From: Delphinapterus leucas
Taxonomy: Eukaryota; Chordata; Mammalia; Artiodactyla; Monodontidae
Direction of reading: 5' to 3'
DNA length: 64,000 bases
NCBI RefSeq assembly: GCF_002288925.2
Contig: NW_022098044.1
Location: forward strand, 10,775,100-10,839,099
Shown here: positions 30,760 through 42,449 of the stretch, piece by piece
Position numbering within the stretch: the first letter of the stretch is position 1
Layout: each line of letters starts with the position of its first letter
Notes under the pieces: generated by a model
The model's database searches: none
Told to the model about the DNA's origin: nothing
The model's input: only the letters and a program-made list of their open reading frames with translations
Position numbers and translations under genes: made by a program

Positions 30760-32370
30760 TTTAGTGGATGAAAGGACGGAAGTGTCATTCTTCATCAGCT
30801 TTTCTTACTCCCCGAAGGCAGAGCTTCCAGTAAAGCTGTCTCCACCGTGGGCACGGGATCCACACAAGCTGTCCAGTTGATGCTTCAGCATCTCCCTGAT
30901 CTGCACGCAGGTTTCCTAAACTCAGGACTGCGGGTAGAGCTGCCCTTCTCAAAGCTCTGGATTCGTGAAGGATTTCGGTAGCTTCTTGCTAGCTTGGGAG
31001 TCTGTAGGGAGAATTTCAGAGCTGTGCCAGACCACACAGATGGGAACTGGGACCCCAGAAGCATCTGAGAAGCCCTGTGTCCTGGCTGCTTGGTGCCCAC
31101 ACACCCTCAGCCCCAAGTCAGGCCATCTTGTAGCTCAGAAGGTGGTTTTGATTCCAGAACTCTTTCTCCCCACACTTGAGCACATGAATGAGAACCAGAA
31201 GGAGTCCCAGCCCATCCCCCAAGCCCTCTTCCCTCAGAACTGGGTCTTGGTGCCTGACGGTGGGCACCTCTGGGTTCCAGCATACCCTGGGAGCAGGGAG
31301 TCCACTGGGCCCCCAAGAGCAGGGGAGGAAAGACCCGTTGGCTCCGGTGAGGAAGGGACAATGCCCCTTTTTTCTGGTAGCTGGCAGAGCCTGCCAGGCC
31401 CTGAGCTTCTGAATGCCCATTGGAGCCAGACACTGGACTCTGTTTCCCAGGCAGCCCTGTGCCAGGCCTGACACGACCCAGAGAGAAGGAGCCTTTCTTC
31501 CGTGCTGGCCAAAGCCAAGGCTCCCAAAAGAGCATCAGCGGCAAGGGGGGCTGACCTTTGTTCAGGAAGCTGAGGCTTCCCGCTACCCCCCGCTTGGGAA
31601 CCTCAGAGTTGGAAAGGGAAGTGTGCCCCCCACGCTTTGTGATTCGGATCCGCTCCCTCCTGACTCTGAAGCTACAGGATTCCCAGCCTGCCTGGCTCAC
31701 TGCCTCCGGCCCCCATCCACCCCCTACCTATTCATCAACTGCTCTGAAGACCTTTCACGAGGCTCATCCTGTTAGCCTTGAAAGGGGCTTGCAATGAAGC
31801 CTGCTTAGGGCTGTGTTTGGAAGGAGGGAGAGATTCCAACTGGAGTTACTGTGCCTACTTTGAAGGTAGTGGAACTCAGGCCCAGAGGGGTGACTGATGG
31901 GCCCAGGGGAGGGGCATGCATCGGGTCTCCAGACCCAGGATTGGAGTCCCATGTGGCTCCCGGGCCACTTGCCCTAAGGACTCATGCCCCTAGCTCTGTG
32001 AAAGGGGTGGACCGAGGTGACTTCAAGAGGGTTTGCCCACTGCCAGGGTTATTTGCTGTCCACTCCTTACTGCCCAATTTGGGGGTCCGTGGATGAGCAA
32101 GTGCAGGGCTAGCTGGGACTTTGGAAGGACTGGGAGTCACTAGGAAGACTGTCTCAGGCAAAATGTCAGAGACTTTTTGGTGTGGCTTTTGGGAAAGCCA
32201 GGCTATGGGGTGCCCTCTCCCACCAGTGCAGCTCTGGGGGAACCCTAAGCCAGAAATTTGGGGGCAGCAGCAGCCCTCCCTATGAGCCCATCCACTGTGG
32301 CACCCCACACACAGGCCAGAGAGGAGGAGTAGAGATGGAGACAGTCACCATGTACCTACCCCACACACCA
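30760..32370. other. unique sequence, no gene seen
   Basis: The longest repeat-poor block in the 23-53 kb part. Both strands carry frames of 97-197 codons that overlap in several phases; none is recognisable and the stop-poor pattern reflects GC content. Confidence 0.45.
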
Positions 32371-32374
32371 TACA

Positions 32375-32660
32375 CACACATAGAAACTTGTACACAGAGA
32401 CACCAAAACCCCAACACCATCAGAACCATGGAGACACAAAGATGAGAACCCCCAAGCAAGCACACAGCAGATAACAGTTGTTGGATCCTCATCATAGGCA
32501 CTGTGATGGGTGCCTGATCATCTCACTGTAGACAGACACGTAAATATACACACAAAAAGACATAAAGAGAGAGACACACACACATTAGAAACCCAAAGAC
32601 AAACACTTCACAGACTCAGACACAAAAGAGGGACAAACACACCTTGGACCCACGAAGATA
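32375..32660 (+). repeat. CA/GA-rich low-complexity sequence
   Basis: Purine- and CA-rich text (ACACACACATAGAAAC, AGAGAGAGACACACACAC) with little C/T balance; no repeat family. Confidence 0.7.
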
Positions 32661-32864
32661 AACACAACAAAGTTGTCCCAAGGGATCCAGCCTGGAGGCA
32701 GGCAAGTACCTTGTCTGTAGAGAACTTGAAAACCATAGTAAAACACACCTTCAGTCTGCTTTTTCCCCCCCGCCTTGCACTGGCCTTTAACCACGTCAGT
32801 GATAAGATATTCCTCTCCCCCTCCCCAAATTATTTTGTTAATTCTAACCTGTTGGGTTTTTTTC

Positions 32865-33180
32865 AGATGATTTTTATTGTGGTAAAATATACATAACATA
32901 ATATTAATCATTTTTTCTATTTTTTTATTGTGACTATTTTAACCATTTTTAAGCATACAGTTCAATGGCGCTGAGTGCATTCACAATGTTGTATAACCAT
33001 CACCACTATTTCCAGAACTTTTTCATCATCCCGATCAGAAACCTTGTACCCATTAAACAATAACTTCCAATCCCCCTTCCCCAGCTCCTGGTAACCTCTT
33101 TCTACTTTCCGTTTCTATGAATTACCTACTCTAGGTTTCTCATATAAGTGGAATCATATAACATGTGTCCTTTTGTGTCT
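32865..33180 (-). mobile_element. old L1 3'-UTR fragment (antisense)
   Basis: TTTTATTGTGGTAAAATATA, AGTTCAATGGCGCTGAGTGC, CACAATGTTGTATAACCATC and GGTTTCTCATATAAGTGGAA is the well-known antisense L1 3' end of the L1ME/MC kind. Confidence 0.85.
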
Positions 33181-33920
33181 TAACCTGTTGGCTTTAATAA
33201 TAAATATGTAGGCTTCAAGTCAGCACATTTTTTATTACTTATCCTTTAATTAACCCTGTGTTCTACATGGAAGTTAATCCCAATACCTCGCAACTCCATG
33301 CAGCTGGCCCCTTATCCAGTTCTGGTGTTTGGAATCAACTGAGTGTTTTCAGGTGCAGTTTGTGTCGCCCAGCCCTAGCTCTGTGATGGTGAAATTGTAG
33401 AAACAGGACTTGAATTGCTTAGTTTTATTTGTATTTAACATTTAAAACAGTGAATTAGAGTGTGAGTTGTGAGGTCATAATAGTTTGGTTAGGAAAGTGT
33501 ACATTTTAGATTACACAGGAAATATTTTACTGTATTTGAACAGTTTGTTTATAAATTAAGTTTCTTCTTTTTAACTAGTTAGTCTTTTATTCTGATTTAA
33601 TTCTAATGTAATTGTATTCATTACTGAGATAGACCAATATGTAGATATATATTCCCCCCTTTTAAAAATAATGTAATTTAAAAGTATGTATCCATTTTTC
33701 CCCTTTTTGTACTATAATGATTATTGTATTTTTAATTTTATTTGTTTTTGAAATGGCATAAGTTTATATACAAAATTCAGTAAAAGAAAATTTTGGCTGC
33801 CTGCCGTTTATTTATTGTTATTCATTTCATGATTGTTACTGATAAAATTTGGTCTTATAGGAGTGGTGTTAAGTATCGGCTCAGGGTACATGCTAACTAC
33901 GCCCTGAAACGCACAAGTGC
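33180..33920. other. AT-rich unique sequence, nothing recognised
   Basis: Very AT-rich (many TTTTA and ATTTA runs). No gene, SINE or named repeat; may include remnants of the neighbouring L1. Confidence 0.45.
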
Positions 33921-33921
33921 A

Positions 33922-33923
<2 letters not shown>

Positions 33924-33961
<38 letters not shown>

Positions 33962-34032
33962 CTCCCTCCCTCCTTCCCTCCCTTTCTCTCTCTCTCTCTC
34001 TCCCTTTCTTTCTCTCTCTCTCTCTCTCTCTC
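33924..34032 (+). repeat. compound (CA)n-(TC)n microsatellite
   Basis: About 17 CA units (33924-33959) run directly into a CTCCCTCC and TCTCTC tract to 34032. Confidence 0.96.
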
Positions 34033-34039
34033 AGTGCCC

Positions 34040-34780
34040 AAAGCCAATGATCATACGGTAGGCAAATCTCCTTAGCCAAGGGCAGTCCCGGTGATGGAAA
34101 AGCGGGCGTGTCACCCGCCCACTGGGCTCTGCCTACGTTGGGCGCCGTTGGGCAAGGTGGGGTCTAGAGTGGATGGGCGGGAGACCGTCTCCGACTCGGA
34201 CCCCAGGGGACATCTGGAGCCATGGAGCCCCCGCCCCTAGCCCCGGTGTCCCCTTCCTGCTGCACTTCCGAGGCCTACCACGAGGTGCCGTTGTAGCAAA
34301 GCGATGCCCGCCTGCCAGCCCGTTCCGAACCCACTGGGCGACATTTGCGGAGGGAGCTCCCTCTCTGTGCCAGGCACCGGGTCCGGATCTGGGGATTCCA
34401 GATGCGTAAGGTACAGGCTCTTGTCCCCGAACATCGCACAGCCTGGCAGGGGAGACTCACAAGGAAGCAGAAAGTGGCAGTGGCCCGTGGCGGGCGCTGA
34501 ATGCGCACATAGGCAGGAGGGACACTGCCAGAGCAGCGTGCAGAGCCAGGGAAGCTGAGGCCTGAAGAAGAGCAGGAGGAGCCAGGAGCAGTATAAGGGT
34601 GCTCCGAGCGGAGGCAGAGGTGTGCACAGGCCTGGAGGTGAGCAAGGACGCTGGGGAGCGGTCAGAAGAGGGGCTGGTTGCGGAGTGCCTTTAGTCCCAG
34701 CCTAAAGAGTTTGGGCTTTGTGATGCGGGACGCTAGGAAGCCACACAAAGGTCCAGTTGGAGGTGCACTTAGAAAAGTAT
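34040..34780. other. moderately CpG-rich unique sequence
   Basis: 34080-34330 has a raised CpG density (GGCGCCGTTGGGC, GACCGTCTCCGACTCGG). No promoter or reading frame of recognisable content. Confidence 0.45.
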
Positions 34781-34784
34781 CCTG

Positions 34785-35065
34785 CTGTCATTTGTGTAAA
34801 AAAAAAGGGGGGGGGGGCTGCAAAAATAAAGAATATGTATGCATACACTCCTGAGTATTCACAGAATTTTTCAGAAGATATACAACAGTGATAGACAGTA
34901 GTTTCCTCTGGGGATAGGACTGGTGGCTGGGCACAGGGGTGGGAGGGAAAACTTCACTGTGTATATTTTGTTCGTATTGAATTTTGAGCCATGTGAATGA
35001 ATCACCTTTCTGAAAAATAAACTAAACAAAAATTATTAAATTGAAAATTGTATTTATAATTAAAA
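34785..35065 (+). mobile_element. old L1 3' end with A9-G10 homopolymer junction
   Basis: The run TTTGTGTAAAAAAAAA into a G10 run (near 34797-34817), then CAGTAGTTTCCTCTGGGGA, CCATGTGAATGAATCACC and an A-rich tail match the 3' end of a medium-age L1. The related text at 39.84-40.36 kb is another copy. Confidence 0.7.
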
Positions 35066-35076
35066 AAAGAAAAAGA

Positions 35077-35235
35077 GGGACTTCCCTGGTGGCCCAGTGG
35101 TTAAGACTTGCACTGGCAATGCAGGGGGCCCCGGGTTTGACCCCTGGTCAGGGAACTAGATCCCACGTACTGCAACTAAAAGAGCCCGCGTGCCACAACT
35201 AAGACCCGGTGCAGCCAAATAAATAAATATTTTTC
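35077..35235 (+). mobile_element. CHR-1-type SINE, short
   Basis: Starts GGGACTTCCCTGGTGGCCCA and ends CCAAATAAATAAATATTTTT. The A-rich flanks (AAAAAGAAAA) look like the duplication and lie in the tail of the preceding L1. Confidence 0.9.
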
Positions 35236-35239
35236 AAAA

Positions 35240-35915
35240 AGAAAAGAAATTAAGATCACTTTGGCTGTGTTGAGTAGGGCGAGTTGGAGAGACAGAGACT
35301 GGAAGCAGGGAGAACTGCAGAAGACTGAGGAGTGATGGAGGGGGCCTGGGCCAGCCTGGGAGGCTGGGGGGTTGGGGGTTGGGAGCAAGCACAGGGCTAG
35401 GGGTGGGTCTCCAGCCTGGCAACAGGCACAGGGTTCAGCTTATCAGCTTTTCTGTGGCTACAAAAATATAAGGGGCATGAAAACAAAAGTGTTGCTTTTT
35501 AAAAGAAAACTGCAACAACCAAATGAACAAATGTTTAATCAGATATCTACAGAACGGAACTGGTGCCTATAAGCCAATTGCCACATACCTCATAGAGTAA
35601 ATTATATTCAGTGTGCACTCGTGTTAATAGGTTTGATATGTGGGGGGGAAGGGATGCCCAATGGGAGCCCTGTAGGACCTGCCTCCATTCTGTACCTCCA
35701 GGGCTGAAGCCAGGCACCAGGGAAGTCACATCTTGGGCCAGGAGCAAATTTCTAGGCCTATGGATACTCCTAGACATCCTCACACAAAGGCCCCCTCCTG
35801 CCCAAGATGAGGCGTGTGAGCAGGGGCAGGACGAGGCAGCTCCCACAGTGAGGCTCTTTCAAGGGAGGGGTACATGGAGAAGCAGTGGTGGAATATCTGC
35901 AGTGAAAGGAAACCT
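35240..35915. other. unique sequence, no gene seen
   Basis: Low-copy DNA; frames on both strands unrecognised. Confidence 0.4.
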
Positions 35916-35924
35916 TGAGACCAT

Positions 35925-36020
35925 GGTGGTCAACCCCCTTCTTGGACAGAAGAGGAAGCTGAGCCCAGAGAGGGGCAGGGGCTGCTCCAAGGCCACACAG
36001 CCAGTAGCTGCAGCACTGAA
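35925..36020 (+). repeat. MIR core fragment
   Basis: GAGGAAGCTGAGCCCAGAGA, then CCAAGGCCACACAGCCAGTA is the MIR core. Confidence 0.75.
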
Positions 36021-36557
36021 ACTCACCCCACCTCCTCTGCCTCCCAGCCCTCGGTGGCCTCCCTTGGCTCCACTGTTGCCCTGCACACCCACTCCCAAAG
36101 CCAGGAGATGACCTTCAGGGACCCCTCAGCCTTCCCCAGACAGAACTGTCAGTCATTCATCGCTCCAGAAGTATTACTGGTAGGATTCAGGAAGAACTCC
36201 ACATCCCAGGCCCTGAAAATGGCTGCACCTCCTGGGGAGAGGAGTGGAGGGGAGGTTTGGTCTAGGCCTCTGGACATTTGCCTGTGTCACAGGCTGGTGA
36301 GCTGGCCTTTCTGTAGCATGGTTTCCTCATCCCAGCAGGCCTCCTTCCCGTCAGCTCATGAAAACCTCCAGTTCATCCAGCCTCACAGTCCTGATGTACA
36401 CAAGGAAATGGATTTCCAGATTTGATTACATAAAAGTTAAACATTTACATGAAGCAAAAAATACCTCATATGAAGTTAAAAGTAAAGTGACAATTGGAAA
36501 ACATGTCAACAATGTAAATAAAAAGAGGAATAGTATCTATATTACAAATTAGTTTTT

Positions 36558-36761
36558 TGTTTTTTTTTGCAGCACGTGGGCCTCTCACTGTTGTGGCCTC
36601 TCCCGCTGCGGATCACAGGCTCCGGACGTGCAGGCTCAGTGGCCATGGCTCACGGGCCCAGCTGCTCCGCGGCATGTGAGATCTTCCCGGACCGGGGCAC
36701 GAACCACGTGTCCCCTGCATCGGCAGGCGGACTCTTAACCACTGCGCCATCAGGAAAACTC
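36558..36761 (-). mobile_element. short CHR-2 subfamily SINE (antisense)
   Basis: T tail, then GGGCCTCTCACTGTTGTGGC, ending CCATCAGGAAAACTCC (diverged from consensus). The 15-bp duplication TACAAATTAGTTTTT (36543) and TACAAGTTAGCTTTT (36763) differs at two sites, so this copy is relatively old within its subfamily. Confidence 0.93.
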
Positions 36762-36979
36762 CTACAAGTTAGCTTTTAAAAAGCCAAGTAACCCACAGGA
36801 GGCAAGGTCCATTGAGATAGTAGCAGGAAAGGGATTCTGTATGGTAGGAAGAGTTGGACAAATCTGAGTGTCCTGGAAAAGTCAGGGAGAGAGGACTCAT
36901 TCTGTCTCAGTGGGCGCAGGACCAGCCTACCCTGTCTTTCTGCCTCCTGTTTTTGTTTTATTTTGTTCTGTTCTGTTTG

Positions 36980-37090
36980 TTTGGCCTCATTGTGCAGCAT
37001 GTGGCATCTTAGTTCCCTGACCAGGGATCAAACCTGGGCCCCTGGCAGTGAAGGAAAAAGTCCTAACCACTGGACCACCAGGGAATTCCC
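36980..37090 (-). mobile_element. CHR-1-type short SINE (antisense)
   Basis: TTGGCCTCATTGTGCAGCAT through to the end ACCACCAGGGAATTCCC. It has no long tail; a TTTTGTTCTGTTCTG run precedes it. Confidence 0.88.
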
Positions 37091-37640
37091 CCAACAAATC
37101 ATTTCTGATTAGACCAACCAGAGGTTTTCCAGAAGGGCAGCAGTATTCCTAGAGGCATTTACATTTCTGTGAGACATTTTTGGTTGTCATGATGATGGGG
37201 GCACTGTGAATATTTGGTGAGCAGGGGTGGGGGCTAGAATCCCTGAAAGTTCCACACAACAAAGCTTTGGCCTGAATCCCACATGACTTTCAAATGTCCC
37301 ATGGGACAGAGACATAGGTGAAAAATTTGAGCCTAGGATCTAATCTCACTTTACATGTTAACAGAAAGTTTTTTTGGCACAGCTTTAATATATATATCGA
37401 ATATACACCATAGCACAACCACCACTGTGTACATTGAGGAAGCTTATGTTCTGTGTTGTTTAGAATCTTCCAAGAGTTACCATCTCAACACAGTCACATA
37501 GCAGTGGCATTTTAGTCACCAAAACAATCCATCTGTATCTGTCTGCATACATCACTGCCATACTCATGGAGGTCTGTGCAGGTGAAGGCACCTGATTGTT
37601 TCATCATGTCTTCTAGAATACTCTAGAATCAAGAATACCT
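37091..37640. other. unique or decayed repeat sequence
   Basis: 37370-37600 (GCACAGCTTTAATATATATA, CACCACTGTGTACATTGAGG) may be a decayed L1 remnant. No gene. Confidence 0.35.
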
Positions 37641-37934
37641 GGGGCTTCCCTGGTGGTGCAGGGGTTGAGAACCTGCCTGCCAATGCAGGGGACACGGGTT
37701 CGAGCCCTGGTCTAGGAAGATCCCACATGCCGCGGAGCAACTAGGCCTGTGAGCCACAACTACTGAGCCTGCGCGTCTGGAGCTTGTGCTCCGCAACAAG
37801 AGAGGCCATGACAGTGAGAGGCCTGCACACCGCGATGAAGAGTGGCCTCCGCTCGCCGCAACTAGAGAAAGCCCTTGCACAGAAACGAAGACCCAACACA
37901 GCCAAAAATAAATTAATTAATTAATTTTAAAAAA
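37641..37934 (+). mobile_element. CHR-2-type SINE
   Basis: Starts GGGGCTTCCCTGGTGGTGCA and ends (AATT)n-A. Body positions such as GTGAGAGGCCTGCACACC are partly diverged. The flanking duplication is short (about 8 bases around ACCTG). Confidence 0.93.
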
Positions 37935-37939
37935 AACCT

Positions 37940-38855
37940 GATAAACACTGAGGATATATCTTGAAATACATATTATTTCATTATACATTTCCTTTTGTTT
38001 TTCCTTTACAGTTAGGGCATTGCATTGATATTTTTGCAATTATATTTGTTAGTGGGTTCTATTTTCTACAGATTTCATTAGGATAGTAATATTTGTTACG
38101 GAAAGGGGGCACTAGACCTGATGGGATTGGGAACAGCTGGTCTGAGCCAGTCAGTGCCATCTGCCCTGGTGAGGAGTACAGGTCCATGGATTGGGTAGAG
38201 CGTTTTCCCTCATCTTCTCACTTGCAAGAAAGCAATCCCATGTCCCTGATGACTACCAACAGCCACCTTGTAATTAGGAAGAGGGAATGTTCCTGAGGAT
38301 AAAGCCAACATGAAGGATGGAGATGGAGGACCTGAATCCTTGGGGAGCTCAATGAGCCCTGATGCTACAATGTCCATGGACATCCTTCTTCTGGACCTTC
38401 AGCTCTGTGAGATGTGTCCCTATTGGGAAGGCAGCTTCTGGGTACAATGGCATGAGGGGTTTGGGTTAAAGTAGTACTATGGCCTCAGTTTCCCCTTCAG
38501 AAAGAGAGAATCCTAGTGAGTAAGGATACACCCTCCTCTTACTATTGATCCCAACATGGCTGTTGATATTTCTGACCCTTAAAGGCCCCCAGGAGCCATA
38601 TCTCAGAAGGGACAGCAGCCACTGCAAACTTCTGCCCTAAGCTTCTCTCCACCTGAGAAATGTTTGTGGGGTTCAAAGTGGGTCTAGCAGAAAGGCCATG
38701 AGTCTAGGTATTTAAAAGAACTTGAGGTTGAGTATCACTGGGTAAGCCAAAAGTAGACTCACAGGCCCAAGCCACAGAAAAGCCAGCACGGCAGAATCAC
38801 AGCCTGTTATGCACATCTGGAGGGGACTTGGGAATTACCCCATCCACTTCCCTTC
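37940..38855. other. unique sequence, no gene seen
   Basis: Low-copy AT-leaning DNA; no recognisable frame or repeat. Confidence 0.45.
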
Positions 38856-38864
38856 TGTATCAGT

Positions 38865-39225
38865 CAGAATAAGCATTGTTATGCTACAGTAACAAACAAC
38901 CCCCCAAATCTTAGTAGCTTGAAGCCAGATCACTTATTTCTCACTCATGTTTAAATACCTATTGCAGGTACTCATTATAGTCACTCAGGTATGCAGGCTG
39001 AAGGGAGCTCCATATCAGCCAGTACTTCCACAATTGCCAAGGGAGAGAAATGAGAACATGGCAGACCCCAAACCAACCATCCCTTAAAGCTGCTCCTGAA
39101 AAATCTCTTCCATTCATGTTTCACTGGCCAGAACAAGTCACATGGCCATGCCTGTGTTCACCAGGGTTGGGACGTATAATCCTCCTGCAGGGAGGGTCGG
39201 TGAAGGGAGGGACACTGAATATGGG
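38865..39225 (+). repeat. ancient interspersed repeat, family not named
   Basis: The order TATGCTACAGTAACAAACAA, TTCTCACTCATG, TTTCACTGGCCAGAACAAGT and CACATGGCCATGCCTG matches a common mammalian medium-reiterated repeat I cannot name with confidence. Confidence 0.5.
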
Positions 39226-39379
39226 GGAACAGTACTACTGTCTCCCACACCTGGTTTGCAGTCTATGTGGCCACCCTGATTCCACCTGGGCTCCCAGAGG
39301 AACCTTTTTATGAGAGCAGATCTGACTCTTCCCATTCCCATATGAGGGCTTTCAGGGGGACCCCATCCCTGGCCAGACA

Positions 39380-39830
39380 AAGTTTAAACCTTCAGCCTGG
39401 CCATCAAAGCCATGGCCTCTGCCCGCTTCGCCAGCTCCTCTCCTTTTATCCTCTACTTATTCATTTGTCCATAAACATTCACCAAGGACTGACCACTATG
39501 CTAAATGCTGGGTATGAAAGTGTATCCAAGACCCCTCTATGAGTCCCTTAAGGGACAGGACTACCTCTTGTTCATACCTAATGACTCCCAGCTCCAGCAG
39601 CCAGCCAAGTGCTTCACAGCTCAGGACCTCTGCCTAAAGTCCTGACATCCTCCCTCCTCTCACTTGCAGCCTGGTTCCTCCCTGACTTCTGCAAGCTGTG
39701 CTGTGCCATTCCTGGACACTCCACCATCACAGCAGCTATGCAATGAATTGTTATTACACGGGCTTGTTCACTTGTCTATCTCCCCCAGCAGACTGTGGGC
39801 TCCTCAAGGACTATCGTGGGTAGCCCATTG
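39380..39830 (+). repeat. L2-like fragments
   Basis: CCATAAACATTCACCAAGGA, then CTATGCTAAATGCTGGGTAT and later CCCCCAGCAGACTGTGGGCT, then CTCAAGGAC resemble L2 3' text. Strongly decayed. Confidence 0.45.
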
Positions 39831-39839
39831 TGAAAAATG

Positions 39840-40365
39840 GCAACAATTTAAATGTTCAACCATAAGGAACTGTTAAATGTGTCATGGCCATTTATGTTCT
39901 GGAATATTACAAAACCATTAAAAATAATGGGGTAATACTCTGAATTAGTAAGCCTCCTTTAGAACTCCAACCTCAGATATAGCGGGGCAGCCTTATCTGT
40001 GGCAATAACCTGAGCGTCCACCAAAAGGGTACTGGTGAGATGCACTGGAGTCCAGAATCGTATCGAATGCAGCTGTTAAAAAAGAATGAGACTGTTCTGT
40101 GCATGCTGCTATGGGACTATCTCCAAGACACGCTTGAAAGGGAAAAAAGTAAGGTGCAAAACAGAGTGCATAGTGTGCTAACATTGTTAAACAAAACAGA
40201 TACATGGAAAAAATGTACATAGAATGTCTCTGGACAGATACAAAAGAAACTGGTATCAGTGGTTGCCTCTGGAGTGGGGAACCAGGTAGGAAACTCACCT
40301 TTTCTGTCTACCCTTTGTACAGATGGCATATTTTACAATGTGCTTTAAAAAAAAAAAAGTCAGGA
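39840..40365 (+). mobile_element. old L1 3'-end fragment
   Basis: AATGTTCAACCATAAGGAAC, AGAATGAGACTGTTCTGTGC, ATCTCCAAGACACGCTTGAA, AAGTAAGGTGCAAAACAGAG and ACTGGTATCAGTGGTTGCCT follow the same L1 3' family as 34.8 kb, ending in poly(A) of 12. Confidence 0.75.
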
Positions 40366-40525
40366 AGAAAACGTAACATCCTGGTAAAGCACTCAAGATA
40401 TCTTGTTATCTTGAAGTCATAAATTTAGATTTCAAAGTCGTAGATACAATATGATCACTATTTTTCTAGAGAAGAATGTACACTGCATCTCAATGTATAG
40501 AAGTGTTGCATTGTGTGCTATTTTA

Positions 40526-40872
40526 ATAAAGTTATTTATTTATTTATTTTTGGCTGCGTTGGTCTTCGTTGCTGTGTGCAGGCTTTCTCTAGTTGCAGTG
40601 AGTGGGGGCTACTCTTCGTTGTGGTGTGTGGGCTCCTCATTGCAGTGGCTTCCCTTGTTGCGGAGCATGGGCTCTAGTTGCATGGGTGTCAGTAGTTTTG
40701 GCACATGAGCTCAGTAGTTGTGCCTCGTGGGTTCTAGAGCGCAGGCTCAGTAGTTGTGGCACACGGGCTTAGTTGCTCCGTGGCATGTGGGATTTTCCCA
40801 GGCCAGGGATCGAACCCGTGTCCCCTCCATTGGCAGGCGGATTCTTAACCACTGCACCACCAGGGAAGTCTC
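40526..40872 (-). mobile_element. CHR-2-type full-length SINE (antisense)
   Basis: Tail (ATTT)n then TTTGGCTGCGTTGGTCTTCG, ending CCACCAGGGAAGTCTC. Perfect 10-bp duplication TGCTATTTTA at 40516-40525 and 40873-40882. Confidence 0.95.
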
Positions 40873-40879
40873 TGCTATT

Positions 40880-41595
40880 TTAACTTAGTTTTGACATTCT
40901 CCTGATGAAAATTCAAACAGTAGAAAAGGGTATAAACATAAAAATATACATTCTCCTATTGCTTCCCTCAGTTCAGCTTCCTGTAGCCTCTGCTCAGCTT
41001 ATCTTACCAAAAACATTAATAGTCATTAAGTTGGAGTGGAGGAATGCAGGGATATTTTCTTTTCTGTACTTTTCTGAAATTTCTAATTTTTCTCAATAAG
41101 CATATGTATTACTATGGAAATAAGAAAAAAAATACATACTTTTTAAAAGTGCTTGGAATTAAGAGAAGCCTTTCTTCCTCTCTTCCTTCCTTTCTTCCCT
41201 TCCTCCCTCAACTCTGAAGAAACAGGCTTGGTGCTCTTCCACCACCATTTCCATCTACACCATCCCCCCACCAACAACTTTTCTAAGTTCCAGGAAAGGC
41301 TTCCGGTTCCATTTTAAATAAAATCCTCCTTCCTCACCTTCTGCTCTGCCCTCATTGCCTCTACCCTCCCCTCCCTCCTTAAACCTCTGCCACCCAGACC
41401 TCCTTTCAGGTGCAGAGCAGCACCGGGGAGAGAAACCTGTTGATTTTCTAGTGGGACTGATCCCAAGAATTCTGTCTTGTTCTTCCTCAGAGACTCTGGA
41501 AATGGATCCAAAACACAGGAAGGGAGAAAGGGAAGCAGCCTGAAGAACACCTCTTTCATGGGATCTCCAGTTAAAAACAACAGGCCTTGTTAAAA
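40880..41595. other. unique sequence, no gene seen
   Basis: AT-rich to 41150, then a C/T-rich run (TTCCTCTCTTCCTTCCTTTC, 41170-41215) and low-copy DNA. No gene. Confidence 0.45.
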
Positions 41596-41725
41596 CCTCA
41601 CCTTAATGAGGCTCCTTCCCGGCCTAATTGTCGCCATGGCAATGACCCCTAGCGGCCATCCTTAATTAACTCGGAGTCAGAGTCACCAAATGAACTCCTC
41701 CAGTAAATTGCCCTCCAGCTCAGAC
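41595..41725. promoter_or_regulatory. candidate conserved element with RFX-like X-box
   Basis: Repeat-free. GTCGCCATGGCAAT at 41630-41643 matches the palindromic RFX X-box (GTTGCCATGGCAAC) at 12 of 14 bases. TTAATTAA is at 41662-41669, with CCTAATTG near 41624 and CTTAATGAGG near 41604. The mix of X-box and homeodomain sites suggests a developmental or ciliary enhancer; inference only. Confidence 0.4.
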
Positions 41726-41854
41726 AGTCACGCGGCTCCTCCTCTGTCCTTTGGCCTCCGGCACAGGTGATGGGGCAGAAAATTCTCAGCCCCAGCCTTC
41801 CTTTCTATCTCCTGATTCTCCCTGGCAGGTCAGGGGAGGGGTTCAGACCCATGA

Positions 41855-42060
41855 TAATACTACTAATAATATAAATAATAATAGCTACTATGCGAAACGC
41901 TTTATTTGCCTTATCTCTTTTAATCTTCACAGTAATCCTATGAGGGTTGCACTACTGCTACCCACCTTTTTTCAGATGAGGAAACTGAGGCACAGGGAGA
42001 CTAAGCCAGTAAGTGGCAGAGCTGGTATTTAAACATAGGCTCCAGAGCCACCCTTGTAAT
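41855..42060 (+). repeat. MIR element
   Basis: AATAATAGCTACTATGCGAA, TCTTCACAGTAATCCTATGA, GATGAGGAAACTGAGGCACA and AAGTGGCAGAGCTGGTATTT give full MIR order. Confidence 0.9.
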
Positions 42061-42139
42061 CCCTCCACTGGAGGTGAAGTTCACAGGGTCACCTGCTTCT
42101 CTTGAGCACAGTAAATACCTGGAGTTTCTTGTCTCCTGC

Positions 42140-42445
42140 TTTCCAGCTGTGTGACCTTGGGCCACTTGGTTCACATCTCTGAGCCTGGTTCCTCACCTAG
42201 AGCAGGAAGGGTGATTAAAGTGGGTCAGGGGTTGGGGCCTGAAGAGCCTCATCTGTTCTATTCAATAATGACTCCTGACTCCATCAGAACCTTCCTGTTC
42301 TCTTCACCCTGGTGTGGTTTCAGAAGCAAGACGGCATGAAGGTTAAGAGATAATATATGTGATCATCCATGCAAAGCCCTGAGCACAGCGCCTGCCCATA
42401 GTAAGTGTTCAGTGAATATTAGCTGTTATTATTTTCACTAAGTGG
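42140..42445 (-). repeat. MIR element (antisense)
   Basis: CAGCTGTGTGACCTTGGGCC, then CTGAGCCTGG and later GCAAAGCCCTGAGCACAGCG, then AGTAAGTGTTCAGTGAATAT. The middle is diverged. Confidence 0.8.
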
Positions 42446-42449
42446 ATTA

